Positions 1-5,733 of a stretch of DNA of 7,823 nucleotides are shown here, in pieces. Each line of letters starts with the position of its first letter. Positions within the stretch are counted from its first letter, which is position 1. A model generated the notes under the pieces. It saw only the letters and a program-made list of their open reading frames with translations. It was not told the origin of the DNA and did not search any database. This DNA comes from Clostridia bacterium (GTDB lineage Bacteria > Bacillota > Clostridia > Oscillospirales > Acutalibacteraceae): positions 1 through 7,823 of the forward strand of contig JAFVWD010000212.1 of NCBI GenBank assembly GCA_017501865.1, given 5' to 3'. The translations under genes were made by a program, and so were the position numbers.

Positions 1-16
1 CGCAACATTAGTTGCG
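1..16. repeat. Small 6-bp hairpin at the window edge
   Basis: Bases 1-6 (CGCAAC) are the exact reverse complement of 11-16 (GTTGCG), with a 4-nt ATTA loop. It may belong to the set of short hairpins that follows or to a structure that begins outside the window. A weaker AT-only inverted repeat, ATAAT-GAA-ATTAT, lies at 26-38. Neither is followed by a T-run, so I do not call them terminators. Confidence 0.4.
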
Positions 17-52
17 TATGTAATTATAATGAAATTATGATTGTAATCAATA

Positions 53-145
53 CGAAGGATTGTATACACCAAGGTGATGCCATATGCCTGACGGCAATAA
101 CATACACGCTAAAGCGTGATTACATGCCAATCCTTCGGATTGGAT
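53..145. repeat. Tandem array of four short hairpins with 8-nt linkers
   Basis: Four inverted repeats stand in a row: CACC-AA-GGTG (67-76), TGCC-TGAC-GGCA (85-96), CACGC-TAAA-GCGTG (105-118) and CCAATCC-TTC-GGATTGG (127-143). Each is preceded by an 8-nt linker: ATTGTATA (59-66), ATGCCATA (77-84), ATAACATA (97-104) and ATTACATG (119-126). The last three fit ATnnCATR. The stems differ in sequence while the linkers are alike. In addition CGAAGGATTG (53-62) can pair with CAATCCTTCG (128-137), closing the whole array as an alternative fold. There is no ORF here. It may be an interspersed intergenic element or a structured RNA; its function is unknown. Confidence 0.6.
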
Positions 146-183
146 AAAAACAAAGCACTTGCTTAGCAAGTGCCTTGTTTTTT
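146..183. terminator. Bidirectional intrinsic terminator
   Basis: An 8-bp GC-rich stem GCACTTGC / GCAAGTGC (155-162 with 166-173, loop TTA) is extended past one mismatch by a CAA/TTG stem and then by A-run/T-run pairing. The T-run at 178-183 would end plus-strand transcripts, and the A-run at 146-150 reads as a T-run on the minus strand. It sits immediately after the CCA of the minus-strand tRNA fragment, so its original job was probably to terminate that tRNA. Confidence 0.85.
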
Positions 184-216
184 GGAGCCGGAAACGTGAC
201 TCGAACACGCGACCTA
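183..216 (-). pseudogene. 3' end of a tRNA (T-arm, acceptor strand, CCA), gene incomplete
   Basis: Read on the minus strand, this has a T-stem GCGTG (210-206), loop TTCGAGT (205-199) and stem CACGT (198-194), then a 7-nt acceptor strand TTCCGGC (193-187), discriminator U (186) and encoded CCA (185-183). The part beyond about 216 gives no anticodon arm, D-arm or the matching 5' acceptor strand GCCGGAA, so only the 3' third of a tRNA is present. U73 and the GGTCGCG segment before the T-loop are most like tRNA-Gly, but the identity is uncertain. A 3' tRNA end without its 5' half is typical of an integrase attachment-site duplicate (inference). A longer reading frame crosses this segment into the next gene and should not be taken as protein. 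Confidence 0.7.
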
Positions 217-254
217 TGGTTGTATTTAAGGGTGGAGTGCGAAAAACTAAAATG

Positions 255-283
255 TTGCAAATTATTTTTTACTGTGATATATT
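255..283 (+). promoter_or_regulatory. Probable sigma-A promoter for the gene at 322
   Basis: A -35-like TTGCAA (255-260) is followed after 17 nt by TATATT (278-283), which carries an extended -10 TG (275-276). The start of transcription would fall near 290, giving a leader of about 30 nt ahead of the ATG at 322. The spacing is ideal, and the extended -10 also occurs in the promoter at 1364-1391. Confidence 0.6.
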
Positions 284-321
284 ATAAATATAAAGATACT
301 TTACGAGTGAGGGGTGGTATT

Positions 322-1014
322 ATGAATAAGAAAGAAGCTAAACGGCTTGCAATATCCTTTGTAATTGTATTGGTTGTAAATGTTCTGATTTTATCTATAG
401 TAAATTCCTTCCAAATCTCGTATTGGGAAAATGCACCCGAAGAAGAGGTTATCTATAATATGGTTGCAGGAGAAAACGAGAAAGGTATAGAGTATTTACA
501 TAATGATACAAATTTCAATATTGATGAGGACGATGTTGAACGCATAGACAGACTTTTAAAAGATAATTCTGCAATCAAACTTTCTGAAAAAGAAAGCTAC
601 AAGCTGCTCTATATTTTAAATGAAAAATCCTTTGCTCTGTATGTTGCTATTCCTGGTATTTATGAATCAGACGGAATATTTGAAAGTATTAAGGAGCCAA
701 TTTCACAATTATGGTTTTATGTATATGATGGCTCCGTTTATATCGTAAGATCTACGGATGAACGCCAGACTAATAGTGATAAAAGAGAGTTTGCTGTATA
801 TAAGGCGAAAGATAACACTGAGTTATATGATGAGCTGAATCAATATGTTGACCCAAGTGGTGACGGCATTTTCTATTGCACAATTCCTGATTGGTTAGAT
901 GTTGTAAGACATAGAGGTGCAGTATATTTGCCGGTTATAGTATGGGAAGTGGAACTTGTCAACTTTTTGATAAAGAAAATTAAACGAAAACACAGTAATA
1001 ACGTTGATGAATGA
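322..1014 (+). CDS. Membrane-anchored protein of unknown function (230 aa)
   Basis: I do not recognise this protein. The start is placed at ATG 322 because GAGGGG (309-314) lies 7 nt upstream and residue 1 is followed by a typical N-terminal anchor: charged MNKKEAKR, then a hydrophobic helix at about residues 9-29. The frame is open further upstream to 175, but that part translates the tRNA remnant. Residues 30-230 are mostly polar and acidic, with mixed helix and strand character (for example LWFYVYDGSVYIV at about 130-142), and are predicted to lie outside the membrane. A moderately hydrophobic stretch at about 199-216 followed by KKIKRK could be a second, weaker membrane segment. No catalytic motif is visible. 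The gene has its own promoter and terminator-like hairpin, so it looks monocistronic and separate from the operon downstream. It may be cargo of the element implied by the tRNA fragment. Confidence 0.7.
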   Translation: MNKKEAKRLAISFVIVLVVNVLILSIVNSFQISYWENAPEEEVIYNMVAGENEKGIEYLHNDTNFNIDEDDVERIDRLLKDNSAIKLSEKESYKLLYILNEKSFALYVAIPGIYESDGIFESIKEPISQLWFYVYDGSVYIVRSTDERQTNSDKREFAVYKAKDNTELYDELNQYVDPSGDGIFYCTIPDWLDVVRHRGAVYLPVIVWEVELVNFLIKKIKRKHSNNVDE

Positions 1015-1033
1015 AAAAGTACAGTTATACAAA

Positions 1034-1074
1034 AATCCGTTTAGCAGAAAAATCTGTTAAACGGATTCCTTTGT
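1034..1074 (+). terminator. Strong hairpin after the 322 gene, likely terminator
   Basis: A 15-bp stem, AATCCGTTTAGCAGA (1034-1048) with its partner at 1053-1067 and one G-U pair, has a tight AAAA loop and begins 20 nt after the stop codon. The downstream tail CCTTTGTT is only partly T-rich, but an A-run precedes the stem. Position and stability favour termination; it could also act in both directions. Confidence 0.65.
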
Positions 1075-1181
1075 TATAGGCAGAGTGTTTTGGTGTATTT
1101 AAGGATAAATATTATAGGTGATTATACACTCATCAACCCAAAGAACTTGTAATGTGAACAATTACAGCAGATATTTATATT

Positions 1182-1201
1182 ACATAATCTGTATTATGTT
1201 G
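1182..1201. repeat. Upstream copy of a 20-bp inverted repeat, itself near-palindromic
   Basis: This 20-nt segment starts ACATAATCTG and ends in ATTATGTTG. It is the exact reverse complement of 1427-1446 in the leader of the operon. Each copy is also a palindrome (ACATAAT/ATTATGT) around a 4-nt centre, CTGT here and ACAG in the other copy. Paired operators or the ends of a small decayed element are both possible. Confidence 0.6.
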
Positions 1202-1276
1202 CAAACCGATTTTAGATTCTATTGAATTTTATAAAAAATAAAAAGATAACCATAAAATTTGAGCGTAGAAAGCGAA

Positions 1277-1318
1277 CCTTTTCATTTATTTTATTGAAAA
1301 GGCTTATTTGTGTTTTTT
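1277..1318 (+). terminator. Possible weak terminator hairpin
   Basis: CCTTTTCA (1277-1284) pairs exactly with TGAAAAGG (1295-1302) across a 10-nt AT loop. A T6 run (1313-1318) begins about 10 nt after the stem, further away than in a classical intrinsic terminator. It could insulate the operon promoter from upstream readthrough, but the stem is A/T-rich and the call is tentative. Confidence 0.35.
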
Positions 1319-1363
1319 ATTTCGACAAAATTAGAACAAATCATACTTTTTGTTGCGTGTTTA

Positions 1364-1391
1364 TTGAAAAAAACTGAGTTTGTGATATAAT
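1364..1391 (+). promoter_or_regulatory. Operon promoter (TTGAAA / extended TATAAT)
   Basis: TTGAAA (1364-1369), a 16-nt spacer and a perfect TATAAT (1386-1391) preceded by TG (1383-1384) make an extended -10 sigma-A promoter. Transcription would begin near 1398, leaving a leader of about 70 nt before ATG 1470. This is the best promoter in the window, and no other is evident before the genes at 2615, 3320, 5734 or 6189. Confidence 0.8.
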
Positions 1392-1425
1392 AAATTAGTG
1401 ATATTAGTTGAAAGCAACCATTTTT

Positions 1426-1463
1426 ACAACATAATACAGATTATGTTGTTAATAGTGAGGAGG
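1426..1463 (+). promoter_or_regulatory. Leader hairpin next to the ribosome binding site
   Basis: ACAACATAAT (1426-1435) and ATTATGTTGT (1440-1449) form a 10-bp stem with an ACAG loop in the transcribed leader. The Shine-Dalgarno AGGAGG (1458-1463) starts 9 nt after the stem and is 6 nt from ATG 1470. The hairpin could tune translation or mRNA stability, or its DNA palindrome could be an operator just downstream of the promoter. A matching inverted copy lies at 1182-1201. The strong Shine-Dalgarno decides ATG 1470 over the in-frame ATG at 1398. Confidence 0.6.
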
Positions 1464-1469
1464 ATTTTT

Positions 1470-2600
1470 ATGGCAAAAATAGCAGAAGTTATTAAATATG
1501 AGGGTGACAACAGTACGTTTGTCTGGAAACACCCTTGTGAAGATTTTAATTCCTTGACTCAGCTCATAGTTCACGAGAGTCAGGAAGCTTTATTTTTTAT
1601 GAACGGTCAGGCACTCGATTTGTTCGGTCCCGGTCGTTACACTTTAGAAACACAAAACATTCCGAAACTCGGTAAAATTTTAAACAGAACAACCGGTGAC
1701 GAAACACCTTTTCACTGTGAGGTTTATTTTATAAACAAAACAGTTCAAATGGCTATTAAATGGGGAACCGACAGTCACGTTCAGTATATGGACCCGGTGT
1801 ATAATTTCCCGCTTTCAATCGGTGCAAGAGGTGAAATGGCACTTAGTGTAGCAGATTCAAGAAAGTTGCTTATTAAATTAGTCGGTACAGAAAACGGCGT
1901 AGGTCAACAAAAATTAGTTGATTTTTTCAAAGCATTTTTAATGACAAGAGTTAAAACATATATAGCTCAGGTTATGAAAAATAACGCTATAAATATTTTT
2001 GAAATCGACGAAAATCTCACGTTATTTTCAGATTCCTTAAAAGGACTTTTAACCGGTGATTTTTCTGATTTTGGTATCAATTTAGAAAAATTCCTTGTAA
2101 CAGGAATTGCAAAGCCTGACGGAGAAAAGAATTACGAACGTTTTAAAGAGCTTCACTATAATAAATATTTAAGCATTCAGGAAGCACAGTTAAAACAGCA
2201 AACCGATATTATTTACGCTCAGACAGAAGCACAAAAAACAATCATAGAGTCGCAGGCTATTGCTACAAAGCGTCAGCAAGAGGGCTACACATATCAACAA
2301 GAGCGTGGCTTTGACGTTGCAGAAAAGGTTGCAGAAAACGAAGCTGTCGGTGAATTTACAAATATGGGCGTAGGTCTTGGCACAATGGCAGGCGTTGGCG
2401 GTGCAGTCGGCGGAATGGTCGGCGGCATGATGAACGATGCGGTTACTAATGCACAGGTTACAGCCACCGCTTCACAAGGTGACGATATGGCTGCTTTCAA
2501 AGCCAAGATTGAAAAATTGACAATGATGAAAGAAGCAGGAATGTTAACCGACGAAGAATTCAACAATATGAAGTCACAGCTTCTTTCAAGTATTTTATAA
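1470..2600 (+). CDS. SPFH/band-7 membrane-scaffold protein, YdjI-type, with SHOCT domain
   Basis: This is a 376-residue protein of the SPFH (stomatin/prohibitin/flotillin/HflK-C) superfamily, in the subgroup of Bacillus subtilis YdjI (often annotated 'virion core protein-like'). The N-terminal core spans residues ~25-215 and includes QEALFFMNGQALDLFGPGRYTL (38-59). A charged, Gln-rich helical coil (~225-295) should mediate oligomerisation, a Gly/Met-rich linker follows (299-321), and the C-terminus is a SHOCT domain (~340-372: IEKLTMMKEAGMLTDEEF). There is no signal peptide or clear membrane helix, so it probably sits on the inner membrane face through oligomerisation or partners. Known of the family: YdjI works with membrane proteins to bring the stress protein PspA to damaged membrane. 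No PspA gene is visible here. Inferred: it scaffolds the TIR proteins encoded downstream. ATG 1470 has AGGAGG 6 nt upstream; ATG 1398 would coincide with the predicted transcription start and is rejected. It is the first gene of the operon. Confidence 0.9.
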   Translation: MAKIAEVIKYEGDNSTFVWKHPCEDFNSLTQLIVHESQEALFFMNGQALDLFGPGRYTLETQNIPKLGKILNRTTGDETPFHCEVYFINKTVQMAIKWGTDSHVQYMDPVYNFPLSIGARGEMALSVADSRKLLIKLVGTENGVGQQKLVDFFKAFLMTRVKTYIAQVMKNNAINIFEIDENLTLFSDSLKGLLTGDFSDFGINLEKFLVTGIAKPDGEKNYERFKELHYNKYLSIQEAQLKQQTDIIYAQTEAQKTIIESQAIATKRQQEGYTYQQERGFDVAEKVAENEAVGEFTNMGVGLGTMAGVGGAVGGMVGGMMNDAVTNAQVTATASQGDDMAAFKAKIEKLTMMKEAGMLTDEEFNNMKSQLLSSIL

Positions 2601-2614
2601 GGGATGGAGAAAAT

Positions 2615-3304
2615 ATGAAAAACACGTTTAAATTTTATGCTCTTATATGGGCTATAGGTTTTGCAATATTTAGTTTAATAACTTTTTTACCAATGGTAAG
2701 TGCTGAAGGTGCAGAAATCACATCTTCATTTATAATTGGTTACATATTCTGCTCATTACTTTTCGCAGAACAACTTGGTTGTGGTTATTTTGTATTTAAA
2801 GAAGAAAATCTTCAAAAAGTTTTCTATAATATTCCTATTGTAAAAACAAGCTTTAGTAGTCTTGTTGTGATGATAATCGCATCAGTTGTTTTAAGCTTAA
2901 TAGGTGTTCCTAACTGGCTTGTTGCCGTAATTTGTGCAGTAATTGCATCATTCTCTGTTGTATCAGTTTTAAAAGCAAATTTTGTAAGTGAAGAAGTTGC
3001 AAAAATTGATGAAAAAATTAAGGCAGAAACTTTTTTTATAAAGAATTTAACAGTAGATGCTGAAACTCTCATTTCAAAAGCTACAACAGATGAAGCAAAG
3101 TTGGAAGCAAAAAAGGTTTATGAAGCAATTCGTTTTTCAGACCCTATGAGTAATAATGCTCTCGCTTCACTTGAAAGTGAAATTACAATCAAATTCAAAG
3201 CATTTGAAAATGCAGTTGTAAGCGGTATTGCTTGCGCAGAAACAGCAAACGAACTTTTAATATTGGTTGAAGAAAGAAATAAAAAAGTAAAAGTTTTAAA
3301 ATAA
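2615..3304 (+). CDS. Four-helix membrane protein with cytosolic helical tail (229 aa)
   Basis: I do not recognise a named family. Four hydrophobic segments are visible at about residues 8-29, 36-61, 78-97 and 100-120. A soluble, Lys/Glu/Ala-rich tail (121-229) follows that reads as several helices, likely a small helical bundle or coiled coil. Even-numbered helices and the charge pattern put both ends in the cytoplasm. The start is well supported: GGGATGGAG lies just before ATG 2615, 14 nt after the SPFH stop. Its place between an SPFH gene and a TIR gene suggests it is the membrane partner of the scaffold, the role that YdjG/YdjH play for YdjI in Bacillus (analogy, not shown by sequence similarity). 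The tail could bind the SPFH coil or the helical stalks of the TIR proteins. Confidence 0.75.
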   Translation: MKNTFKFYALIWAIGFAIFSLITFLPMVSAEGAEITSSFIIGYIFCSLLFAEQLGCGYFVFKEENLQKVFYNIPIVKTSFSSLVVMIIASVVLSLIGVPNWLVAVICAVIASFSVVSVLKANFVSEEVAKIDEKIKAETFFIKNLTVDAETLISKATTDEAKLEAKKVYEAIRFSDPMSNNALASLESEITIKFKAFENAVVSGIACAETANELLILVEERNKKVKVLK

Positions 3305-3319
3305 GGGGTATATAAAGAT

Positions 3320-3421
3320 ATGGCAATATTTAAATGTAAAATGTGCGGTGGCGATCTTGAAATTTTAGAAAACGCAACCGTATGCGAATGTGAATTTTGC
3401 GGAACAAAGCAAACTGTTCCG
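3320..3421 (+). repeat. Zinc-ribbon-coding direct repeat, copy 1
   Basis: The first 34 codons are nearly the same DNA as 6189-6290: 98 of 102 bases match by my count. Differences fall at codons 12, 15, 26 and 31, and only codon 26 changes the residue (Phe to Tyr). Similarity falls sharply right after codon 34, although the proteins stay homologous. This looks like a recently duplicated or gene-converted domain cassette. Confidence 0.85.
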
Positions 3422-5707
3422 ACAGCAAAAACAGAGGCGATTGCCAATCTTTTTAACAGAGCTAACAAATTACGTATTAAATGTGAATTTGACAAGGCAG
3501 AAGAAATTTATGAAAAAATTCTCGGTAAAGATGAAACTCTTGCCGAAGCTCACTGGGGATTGGTGCTTTGTAAATACGGAATTGAATACGTAGAAGACCC
3601 TGCAACCGAAACAAGAGTACCAACCTGTCACAGAACGTCTTACGAAGCTGTTTCGAGTGATACAGACTATTTATCTGCAGTTGAATATGCCGACAGTGAG
3701 CAAAAGAAAATTTATAAAGCCGAAGCAAAGGTTATTGAGGGTATTCAGAAAAGAACTCTTGAAATTGTAAAAAACGAAAAGCCTTTTGACGTTTTTATTT
3801 GCTACAAAGAAACTGATAAAAAAGGCAAGAGAACGGTTGACAGTACTTATGCTAACGACATATATCATCAGTTAACAAACGAAGGTTTCAAGGTTTTCTA
3901 TGCGGCAATTACACTTGAAGATAAATTGGGTCAGGAATATGAGCCGTATATTTTTGCAGCTTTAAACAGTGCAAAGGTTATGCTTGTAATTGGCTCAAAA
4001 GAAGAATATTTTAATGCAATATGGGTTAAAAACGAATGGTCAAGATTTTTAAAGCTTATGAAAACTGACCGTTCTAAACTTCTTATACCTTGTTATAAAG
4101 ATATTGACCCTTACGATTTACCTGAAGAATTTGCACATTTGCAAGCTCAGGATATGGGTAAAATAGGTTTCATAAACGATATTGTTCGCGGTATTAAAAA
4201 GGTTGTAAAAGAAGAGAAAAAAGAGACAACTACAACAATTATTCAAAATGCAAATGACTCTGTTACACCTCTTTTAAAAAGAGTGTTTATGTTTCTTGAA
4301 GATGGTGAATGGAGTAATGCAGATGAATTTTGCGAAAAGGTTTTAAATATAGACCCTGAGAATGCTTTAGGCTACCTTGGTAAGCTTATGGTGGAGCTGC
4401 AAGTGAAAACCAAAGAGGAACTTGAAAATTGTGCGAAAGTATTTAACAAATCTGCTAACTATCAAAAGATTGTTCGCTTTGGTGATGAAGAATTAGTAAA
4501 CGAATTAAACGGTTACATAAAAATGATAAACGCTCGTAATGTAGAAATTTATTACAATCAGGTAGTTTCTGCAATTCCTAATGCTACCCAAAAAGAAGAT
4601 TTTGAAAAAATTATAACTGCTTTAGAAGAAATCGAAGCATATAAAGATACAAAAGAAAAAATTGAACTTTGTAAAACTAAAATTGAAGAAATTCTTAAAG
4701 CCGAAGAAGAGGCAAAAAAAGAAGCAGAACATCGGGCTGAAATTGCTCGTAGGCAAGCAGAAATTATAAAAGAAAAAACTAAGAAAACAAGAAGAAAAAT
4801 CGCTATTGGAATATTTACTGGTATTGTAGCAGTAGTTTTAGTAGTTGTTTTGTTGATTACAACTATAATTCCTAAAATTAAATTTAAAGATATTACTGCC
4901 GTTACGGCAGGTAATTCACATACTGTTGCCTTGAAATTAGATGGAACAGTCGTCTCAACCGTTGATGATAACCGATTTGGTGAATGCAATGTGTCTAAAT
5001 GGACAGATATAGTAGCAATTTCTGCAGGTGACACTCATACGGTAGGGTTAAAATCAGATGGTACAGTTGTTGCAATTGGAAGAACCGAATTTGGTGCATG
5101 TGATGTATCAAACTGGAATGATATTATAGCTATTTCGGCTAGTTGTGAGCGTACAGTAGGTTTGAAAGCAGATGGAAGTATTGTTGAAGTAGGCAGTAAT
5201 CCAATGGGGGAATATACATTACCCAATTGGAGAGATATTATAGCGATAGCCACAAATTTTGGACATACTGTAGGTTTAAAATCAGACGGCACTGTTGTTG
5301 CTTTTGGTGAAAATGAACAAGGACAATGCAATGTGTCAGAATGGACAAATATAGTAGCAATTTCTGCAGGTAAAGATCATTCGGTGGGGTTGAAAGCAGA
5401 TGGAACTGTTATTGCGACAGAATTTATATCTACAGAACCTTATCATTCCCAATATGATGGACAGTGTGAAGTTTCAGAATGGACAGATATAGTAGCAATT
5501 TCTGCTGGTGATAGCCATACAGTGGGTTTAAAATCAGATGGTACCGTTGTTGCTGTTGGTGAAAATACTTTTGGTCAATGTGATGTTTCAGAATGGACAG
5601 ATATAGTGGCAATTTCTGCAGGTTATACCCATACGGTGGGGGTGAAAGCAGATGGAACAGTTGTTGCATGTGGTGATAATAGAGATGGTGAATGTTTTGT
5701 TGGTTAA
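3320..5707 (+). CDS. Transmembrane TIR protein: zinc ribbon-TPR-TIR-TM-RCC1 propeller
   Basis: This 795-residue multidomain protein has, in order: a zinc ribbon (C6xxC9 and C24xxC27); a TPR-like helical segment (~40-150) with a conserved RVPTCHRT motif; a TIR domain (~154-295) starting at strand FDVFICYK (156-163); a second TPR-like part (~312-400); a charged helical stalk (~425-490); one membrane helix (~493-515) preceded by KTKKTRRK; and seven RCC1-type repeats (522-795). The TIR carries WVKNE (235-239), the WxxxE motif whose Glu is catalytic in NAD-cleaving TIRs, so E239 is the candidate. The positive-inside rule places TIR and ribbon in the cytoplasm and the propeller outside. Repeats contain (W)xDIxAISAGxxHTVGLK and DGTVVA cores at a 38-residue period, with most blades carrying one Cys. 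Known: TIR NADases deplete NAD+ or make nucleotide signals, often in phage defence. Inferred: the propeller senses an external or envelope cue. The Shine-Dalgarno AAGGGG (3303-3308) overlaps the upstream stop, giving tight coupling. Confidence 0.9.
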   Translation: MAIFKCKMCGGDLEILENATVCECEFCGTKQTVPTAKTEAIANLFNRANKLRIKCEFDKAEEIYEKILGKDETLAEAHWGLVLCKYGIEYVEDPATETRVPTCHRTSYEAVSSDTDYLSAVEYADSEQKKIYKAEAKVIEGIQKRTLEIVKNEKPFDVFICYKETDKKGKRTVDSTYANDIYHQLTNEGFKVFYAAITLEDKLGQEYEPYIFAALNSAKVMLVIGSKEEYFNAIWVKNEWSRFLKLMKTDRSKLLIPCYKDIDPYDLPEEFAHLQAQDMGKIGFINDIVRGIKKVVKEEKKETTTTIIQNANDSVTPLLKRVFMFLEDGEWSNADEFCEKVLNIDPENALGYLGKLMVELQVKTKEELENCAKVFNKSANYQKIVRFGDEELVNELNGYIKMINARNVEIYYNQVVSAIPNATQKEDFEKIITALEEIEAYKDTKEKIELCKTKIEEILKAEEEAKKEAEHRAEIARRQAEIIKEKTKKTRRKIAIGIFTGIVAVVLVVVLLITTIIPKIKFKDITAVTAGNSHTVALKLDGTVVSTVDDNRFGECNVSKWTDIVAISAGDTHTVGLKSDGTVVAIGRTEFGACDVSNWNDIIAISASCERTVGLKADGSIVEVGSNPMGEYTLPNWRDIIAIATNFGHTVGLKSDGTVVAFGENEQGQCNVSEWTNIVAISAGKDHSVGLKADGTVIATEFISTEPYHSQYDGQCEVSEWTDIVAISAGDSHTVGLKSDGTVVAVGENTFGQCDVSEWTDIVAISAGYTHTVGVKADGTVVACGDNRDGECFVG
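4883..5704 (+). repeat. Seven tandem RCC1-blade repeats inside the TIR gene
   Basis: Units begin at 4883, 5000, 5114, 5228, 5342, 5480 and 5594. The usual period is 114 bp (38 codons), except unit 5, which has an 8-codon insertion (138 bp). Long stretches are almost the same DNA, for example TGGACAGATATAGTAGCAAT in units 2 and 6. Seven units fit one closed seven-bladed propeller, although 38 residues is shorter than blades of eukaryotic RCC1. Unit 3 ends in a diverged PMGEYTLP where most others have a Gly-x-Cys. The codons around the conserved DG alternate between aaatcagat (units 2, 4, 6) and aaagcagat (3, 5, 7), pointing to duplication by pairs of blades. Confidence 0.85.
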
Positions 5708-5733
5708 AAAATAAAAAAAGGAAGTTAAATAAA

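Larger units (their letters stand above)
1015..1469. other. 455-bp gene-free region before the main operon
   Basis: I see no convincing coding sequence on either strand. The region holds the hairpin after the upstream gene (1034-1067), a weak inverted repeat TGTAAT/ATTACA (1148-1153 with 1161-1166), the first copy of a 20-bp inverted repeat (1182-1201), a CCTTTTCA/TGAAAAGG hairpin (1277-1302), the operon promoter (1364-1391) and the second repeat copy in the leader (1427-1446). The rest is AT-rich sequence in which I see nothing. Confidence 0.7.

Noticed and set aside
175..321. Upstream in-frame extension of the 322 gene (start at 175)
   Set aside because: It translates the terminator T-run and the tRNA remnant, has no ribosome site, and a promoter and strong Shine-Dalgarno lie inside it.
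222..1103. 10-bp direct repeat GTATTTAAGG at 222-231 and 1094-1103 as element ends
   Set aside because: It is too short and AT-rich to separate from chance, with no inverted ends or transposase in between.
1105..1180. Possible riboswitch or small RNA upstream of the operon
   Set aside because: Only a weak 6-bp TGTAAT/ATTACA pairing is visible; I see no conserved aptamer core and no promoter that would transcribe it.
1398..1469. Alternative start of the SPFH gene at ATG 1398
   Set aside because: It coincides with the predicted transcription start and runs through the leader hairpin. AGGAGG is correctly placed only for ATG 1470, where the family-like N-terminus begins.
4883..5704. Periodic repeats considered as a CRISPR array
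   Set aside because: The period is 114 bp, the whole unit is conserved and in frame, and it encodes RCC1 blades; there are no unrelated spacers.
5692..5733. Alternative start of the 147-aa gene overlapping the TIR stop
   Set aside because: It has no Shine-Dalgarno, adds a lysine-rich stretch translated from A-rich intergenic DNA, and would move the membrane helix away from the N-terminus.
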